Assembly (NCBI GenBank): GCA_032718565.1
Contig: JAVGVS010000005.1
Span: forward strand, 352,501 to 416,500
Origin: Distichodus sexfasciatus
Taxonomy: Eukaryota; Chordata; Actinopteri; Characiformes; Distichodontidae
Length of the DNA: 64,000 bases
Direction: 5' to 3'
Shown here: positions 58,410 to 64,000 of the stretch, in pieces
Layout of the letters: the number at the start of each line of letters is the position of its first letter
How positions within the stretch are numbered: position 1 is the stretch's first letter
Made by a program: the position numbers and the translations under genes
The notes under the pieces: generated by a model
What the model was told of the DNA's origin: nothing
The model's input: only the letters and a program-made list of their open reading frames with translations
Database searches by the model: none

Positions 58410-59374
58410 TAGTTATAAAGTTAAAAGCACACTGATGTGTTCCCACACTTAGGAATTCCTAGAAATTTCCAAACCTGAGCTTGAACTATAGAGCTCAAGG
58501 AAATGTAACAAAGAAAAAAAACATGGTGTTACTTCTTTACATTATGTAAACTATTTTTGTACTCCTGTGCAATGCGGGTGAGTGTGAGATCATCACACTC
58601 GGGGGTTAGAGAGGTCCGGGATGTCATTACTGTCCCGGCCCACAGACTCTAATGATGCTTTGACAGGCCGATCCGACCCTCCTCCTCCTCCTCCTCCTAT
58701 GAGATCGGGGTCGTTTTGCCGCAAAGCTCCGCTGCGAGCCGCTTTATTCACCGCACCGCTTTGGCATTCATCACCGGGGCATCGCCGTGACCGCGCCGCT
58801 AGCCCTCATCACATAATGCTCCCTTAACGAGCCTCAAAATGCTTTATGTTTTGATGCATTGCCGTCCGGCTGAAAAGTAATACAGAAATGGACGAAAGCA
58901 TTAGCATTTTACCAACCGACATCACTCGCCCGGGTTGGAGAGGAGAAGAAAGGGGGGAAAAAAAGCGAGGCTAATGACCACTTTAGTTTCGAACCTAACA
59001 TGGTTAGAGTCAGGGATGGCGGGGGGGTCGGGTAAGACGATACCGACCAACAGACGACTGCTCTCAGAGTTGTGGAAATTTACAGCAAATGAAATTAAGT
59101 ACAGATTTAAAAACAATTGATCAAAGACACTCATGTCACTCATTTATAGCGCCGTCCTCCCGCCCGTGTTATGGACGCTGTATTATGGGCTTGATGGAGG
59201 AGGAAGTTGGCTTATAATCACCAAGTGGCAGCTCGGGTCCTGCGCCCACGCAAAACTCTCAGTGAATGCTCAGTGCAAATGGAAAAAAGGGTGGAAAAAG
59301 CTTCTTCTTTCAGCATATTCATGTATTTTGTATTAGTCTTTGGCTATCAACAATAAATCAGTAAACTGCTCTAT
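58410..59374. promoter_or_regulatory. Candidate conserved non-coding block
   Basis: Positions 58590-59320 are complex and CpG-rich for this window, with a (CTC)n tract at 58679-58698. They lack transposon words. Short frames on both strands have no domain. The composition resembles other unique blocks here and may be regulatory. Confidence 0.25.
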
Positions 59375-59455
59375 GCCCTGCGGTGTGTTGGCACCTGCCC
59401 AGGGTTGGTCCCTGCCTTGTGCCCGTGGGATTAAGCGGTTCAGATTATGAGATGA
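59375..59455 (+). mobile_element. SINE family 1, 3' tail only
   Basis: CCCTGCGGTGTGTTGGCACC, then AGGGTTGGTCCCTGCC and TTAAGCGGTTCAGATTATGA match the 3' end of the family. This 5' truncation fits LINE-driven retrotransposition. Confidence 0.75.
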
Positions 59456-59639
59456 TGAAACTGGTCTATGGAGCTGACGCTCTATAAATACAGTTGGCCA
59501 ATAAAAGCATTTGAATAAAAGATATTGACCCTAACATGTATATGACCAGTGTAGAAAATCCATCAATTTCTTGCTTGACTTTGTCCTTTCTTTAATAAAA
59601 TGCTCTAAGTTTTTGGTTATTGTTAAAAAATCTAACAAC

Positions 59640-59800
59640 TGTAAAGAATCAGAATTAAGATTATGGCCAAGTACACCTTCACATACAAGGAATTGGCATT
59701 GGTGACCGATGCTAAGACATTTAAGATAAAAATAAATATGATACAAATAAATGAGAGATAGAGGGACATAACATATAAAATGTACAAAAAATTACATCGA
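59640..59800 (+). repeat. LINE-like 3' fragment
   Basis: AGAATCAGAATTAAGATTAT, GGCCAAGTACACCTTCACAT and ACAAGGAATTGGCATTGGTG resemble the 3' end of a fish LINE family. No reverse transcriptase coding sequence is present. Confidence 0.45.
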
Positions 59801-60399
59801 TTAATGTTTATTCTGAAAAGTGAAAATGCAAGCATTTTTATGAGGCATAAGCATCTGTATCTGCATCATGCATCATGTATGTTTCTGAATTGTTCCATTT
59901 TCGTTATCAGCGGAGTGCACCTCAAAAGCAGTGATAAATAATCCTGAATGCACATCACCAACCATAATTTACCGGTCAATATAAGGTTGCATATTCAAAA
60001 GTTCACATGTTTCAAAGCAGCCAGGCCTCGAATTCTAAAGTGCTCACCAATTATGCCAAAATATCAAAATCATTAAATTCATCAGATTGAAGTGGTGGTC
60101 TAGTGTCCTAGCGCCAACGTCTGAATGAAGTGGCCTGAGCATCAGCGCCTTTATTGACCAGCTCCTGTAAACCGCATTCAAAAGCCCGAGCAGCTCACAA
60201 TCTAACAAACAAACACAAACTGAACCTGCTGTACAGCAGAACTCACTGTGTCACTTCAACATGTAAAGTGACAATGAACAAAAAATGTGAGCAACGCAGG
60301 ACAATGCACTGTAATGTCCACAAAATTGGACACAATTCTGCACCAGTCAAAGCATTTAATTCTGGTTTTATTCTATTTCCCACACATTGAAGTAGTATT

Positions 60400-60742
60400 T
60401 AAAGTTATTCATTCATTAATTCATTCAGTATCTGAACCGCTTAATCCCAAACGGGGTCGCGGAGGGGACTGGAGTCTATTCCGGGAACTTATGGGCACAA
60501 GGCAGGAAACTGCCCTGGGCTGGTGCCAACTCACCGCAGGGCACACACACACAATCACACAAACACATTTTCAGGTCAATTTCAATTCCAGGTCAATTTA
60601 GAGTCGCCAATTTACCTATACGCAAACACAAGGAGAGCATGCAAACTTCACACTGAAAGGTCCTACAGCCCACCCAGGGATCGAACCCAGGACCTGCTTG
60701 CTGTGAGGCGGCAGCGCTAACCACTGCACCACCGTGACGCTG
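60400..60742 (-). mobile_element. SINE family 1, full length, minus strand
   Basis: Read on the plus strand it starts with the (ATTC)n tail, then CTGAACCGCTTAATCCC, GGTGCCAACTCACCGCAGGG, AATTTAGAGTCGCCAATTTA, GGAGAGCATGCAAACTTCAC, GGATCGAACCCAGGACC (box B complement) and GCGCTAACCACTGCACCACC (box A complement). Confidence 0.85.
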
Positions 60743-62344
60743 TAGTTAAAGTTTTAAAATAAAAGGCAACCTTTTTAAGTCAAAAGTCTGCCCTTTTCTG
60801 TAACAAGTTTCACACTCTTCGCTCTCTTATGCAGTTTTAATGTTAATGTTAAAAATAGTGTATCGCAAAAAGATTCCGAAATTTTAAAATATGGTTAATA
60901 TATTCAAACCTGGGCACATAGTTTACTTTTTGTATTTTTCAGAACAACTGCGACAAATGTTTGTGTCCAACTTTTGACTGATGCATAAACATGCATCTCT
61001 CAATTAGAATCTCTTCTTAACTAAAGAGAGTTGTATCCAAAAATGCCAAATTCATAAATAAATTAGCATAAAAAAGCATAAATAAAGCCTGAAGGGGCAA
61101 ACAACTTTACTGCCACAGCACACCTACTTGCCCCTTCTACCCCTTCAGTCTCTTTTGGCAATGTAAGGCTTTATGGATTGAAGGTACTATGTATTCAACT
61201 TTATTTAAGCCAATCTTTTAGAACAGGCACAATCATAAAGCCATTTTGCAGAATTTCATAAAATAAGCCCCCGAAGAGTACGTGTAGGATGATGTTGGCA
61301 ACACAAAAATGATCTCACGTGGCATAAACATGTCATGTCATGTCATGAACTGTGCACCATCAGAGTAAAAAGAAATAAATGTCTAATTATCCTGAATTCA
61401 TATTCGGTTCAGATATTTAAACCACTGCTTGGAAGAGCACAAAATCACTCCCACATGGAAACATTTCCACAAGAAAAAAAAGGTGCAATAAGCTGCCGCT
61501 GTTGTCAAACAGCCCAAAGAAAACAGACGATCGAGTAGAGATCTTGAACGTGAGGACACGTTTTCCAAAACAGATGCATCATATCAGCTGCAGGTCCGCA
61601 GCAACACAGTTTGGACTTTCCAGGCTACTGTACACATGGATCTATTTTGGGAGAGCATAATTGAGGGCTCTGTTGGATAGCCACTTCATTTACACTGCTC
61701 CCATTTCCCTCGTTTTGTAGGTCACTATTAGCTAGGCAAGTCCGGCAGTAATTACTCATGTCCAAATTAGATATACAGCACAAGAGCAGGAAATAGAGCC
61801 GGCCCACTGTAGAAAACCACACATTTGTACTAGGCACTGGTCTTTAATTTGTCGAATTTGCTTTTCTTTATACCTTCATCTTACATACACTCCAACTGAT
61901 TACTCGGCTAATTGGTTCTCATGCTGTGGACTTTACACTACTGCACATCACAGTAAACACTGTACCTTCAGTTATTCCTCAACTTCCAGAACAGTCAGGT
62001 CAAGACTTGTATCTTATTTGGTGACCTTTTCAGGTCAATTCTGTGACTTACCGTATGGCTTGTACCCACATTAAATATAAATATTTTTCTCGTTTGTACA
62101 TTGTTAGATCCCTATTATTCTATCATATTTATTTACTATTAGTACAATGTATTTGTTTACCTTTTTACTTTCACTGTCTTAACACCAAAGCAAATTTCTA
62201 GGACTAAACTAGACAATAAACTTCATTCTGATCCTTATTATTGTCTGATTTTGTTGTATGAAAAATGCTATATAAATTAAGATTTTTTTTATTTTTTATT
62301 ATTATGGCATACTATGTATTGTTGTATAAATCTTCTCGATAGAA
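60743..62344. other. Unique DNA, no gene
   Basis: TGTCCAACTTTTGACTGATG (60963-60982) may be a lone Tc1-like terminus of the 42690 family. Positions 61320-61850 are complex, unique DNA. No exon is recognised. Confidence 0.4.
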
Positions 62345-62540
62345 GATTATTCATTCATTCATTATCCGAACAGTTTAATCCCAACCAGGAGGCACACACA
62401 CACACAATCACACTCTAACTCACACCTTACGGGGTCAATTTAGAGTCACCAATCAATTTACAGTGCATGCTTTTGGACTGTGGGTGGAAATCGGAGCCCC
62501 CGGAGGAAACCCACGCAAAACCACAGGGAGAGGATTCAAA
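62345..62540 (-). mobile_element. SINE family 1, minus strand, internally deleted
   Basis: (ATTC)n tail, ATCCGAACAGTTTAATCCC, TTAGAGTCACCAATCAATTT, GCTTTTGGACTGTGGGTGGA, GGAGGAAACCCACGC and GGATTCAAACTCCAC are in order. The tRNA-like head is lost. Confidence 0.8.
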
Positions 62541-64000
62541 CTCCACGAGACAGCCTTGTAAACAGAGAACAGACAAAAGTCATTGAGAATGCACAGCCAT
62601 TAATGAATATTGCATTTCTGAGGAGTGCTACAGGCCATGAGAAGCACAGACCACGTGCAATTAGCCGGCCTGTCACAAAATCCAATAACGAGGGTCTGCT
62701 TTTCATTCGATGAATCAAATAACCGCCGTCTTTTTGTCTTTTGCATTGTCAGCGCCAGTATGGACAGGGCTGATCCAAGCATCACGCCATCAGAAGGTCT
62801 CCATTAGTAGCACGCAGCATAAACTTCTACGACGACCCGGCGTAACCCGAGATGACGGCAAGTTCCCGGCTGTGTCTCTGTGAAACTGACATTTGAAAAA
62901 GACTAACCAGTAACAGGGCTGACATTTTGACAATCTGTTTCCTCCCAGCTGTGTGAGGAACAAAGCTCTCCTCTTAACCCAGGCGCTAGCGCTGGAGGTC
63001 TGCTGAGCTGCAGGTCGGCTGGCTGAGGAGCGTTCTGTAATTACAGGCTGCTGGGCGTCAGAGAGGGGAGGAGGAGGATGAGGAGAGGAGCGAGGGCAGA
63101 TTAAAGAAGAGAGGACACTATTAGAGTAGGTCAGAGTGGACGTCGGACGCTCGATTCTAGGTCCGCGGCTATGAGGAACCGAACGGCGTCAAACGGTGGC
63201 ACTTCGGCACCCGCATGTTTCCACCTGCACATGTGGAAAAGAGAGCTCGGGATACCATTACACTTAAATTTGGTATTTTAATGCAGGCCAGACTCCTGTA
63301 AGACTAGAAGGTAATTAGTGAATGTGTTTAAAAATTCATGCTAGATCATTTTCAAGGTTAATGGGAAACGCTGGGCAAAAAAAGTACAAAAGCAGTGAAT
63401 TCGCATCAAGCGCCGAGAGAAACTCGTCCACAAACCCTTTCATCCGTCTCTATTCCATGATTCTGTTTATTTTTTAAATAAAAAATATATGAATGATGGA
63501 GACACTCTCAGTGACAGATCAGAAACACACCGAGCACCCAACCTTTACACGGTTGTATAGCAAGCTCACTGCGTTACAGAGGTGCACCAAAAGCATTCAG
63601 GCCCTTTACTCGACTGCAAGGACTGGATAAATAAAGAAGATTAAAAAAACACAAAAAAAGAAACACGTCCAGAAGCGAGTTGTGGTTTTGAAAGCGACAA
63701 ACAGGTTAGTATTCCAAGGCCACACTGATGAGACATTAAAGAAAGACATAATAGAAATACAATTACTGCAATATGTTTTAAATCTGAAATGAACGGAAAA
63801 TAAACATAAAAAGGTGTAAGACATTTATTACGTATAAAAAAATTGTTAAAAATGAAAAACTATACCAAATAACAGGCTATCACAAATTATTTCCCAGCTG
63901 TAATTTCTTTCAACATAATATACATGCAATATAACAATCACTACGGTGATGAAATTAACTCACTCCTGGAAATCTAAGACAACACTGCCTGTATTTTATA
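62541..64000. promoter_or_regulatory. Unique block, candidate non-coding element
   Basis: Positions 62560-63430 are complex and free of repeats, with purine-rich GAGGAGGATGAGGAGAGGAG at about 63070. No coding frame longer than 80 codons and no domain is seen. 63440-64000 is AT-rich and featureless. Confidence 0.25.

Overview
This window looks like nuclear DNA from a ray-finned fish, most likely a teleost. The evidence is the repeat content: tRNA-headed SINEs, Tc1-like and hAT-like DNA transposons, a BEL/Pao retrotransposon relic, and dense CA/TG, GA/CT, GATA, TA and AAT microsatellites. The SINE types suggest a teleost, but I cannot place the species from sequence alone. I find no convincing host protein-coding exon, tRNA, rRNA or known ncRNA gene. 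Most long open frames are shadows of microsatellites, SINEs or decayed transposons. The window reads as a gene desert.

Layout. 0-4.2 kb: AT-rich DNA with a palindromic Tc1-like foldback element (610-1165) inside a local duplication, and a hAT-type element (3650-4105). 4.3-7 kb: unique, non-coding DNA that may hold regulatory elements, broken by microsatellites and one SINE. 7-11 kb: SINE pieces, an inverted BEL/Pao pol relic (9660-10252) and a hAT-type element with a perfect 8-bp target duplication inside a SINE (10288-10890). 11-19.2 kb: an AT-rich candidate enhancer block near 12.5 kb, a TTAA-flanked transposon (14991-15728), a 350-bp purine tract (17.65-18.0 kb) and a second candidate regulatory block (18.1-19.0 kb). 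19.2-25 kb: SINEs and two Tc1-like relics, one carrying two later SINEs. 25-28.5 kb: mostly unique. 28.5-39 kb: densest in DNA transposons, including a 630-bp element with near-perfect inverted ends (29577-30206) and two copies of one hAT-type family in opposite orientation. 39-48 kb: microsatellites, a Tc1-like MITE (42690-43233) and a nested SINE. 48-55 kb: largely unique. 55-58.4 kb: a SINE interrupted by a promoter-like fragment, a hAT-type element and a Tc1-like element. 58.5-64 kb: unique blocks and three copies of a second SINE family.

There is no operon or pathway here. The functional interest lies in unique blocks with clustered homeodomain/POU-like motifs, of the kind seen in regulatory deserts around vertebrate developmental genes; that reading is inference. 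The best-supported content is the order of transposon insertions, several with readable inverted repeats and target-site duplications.
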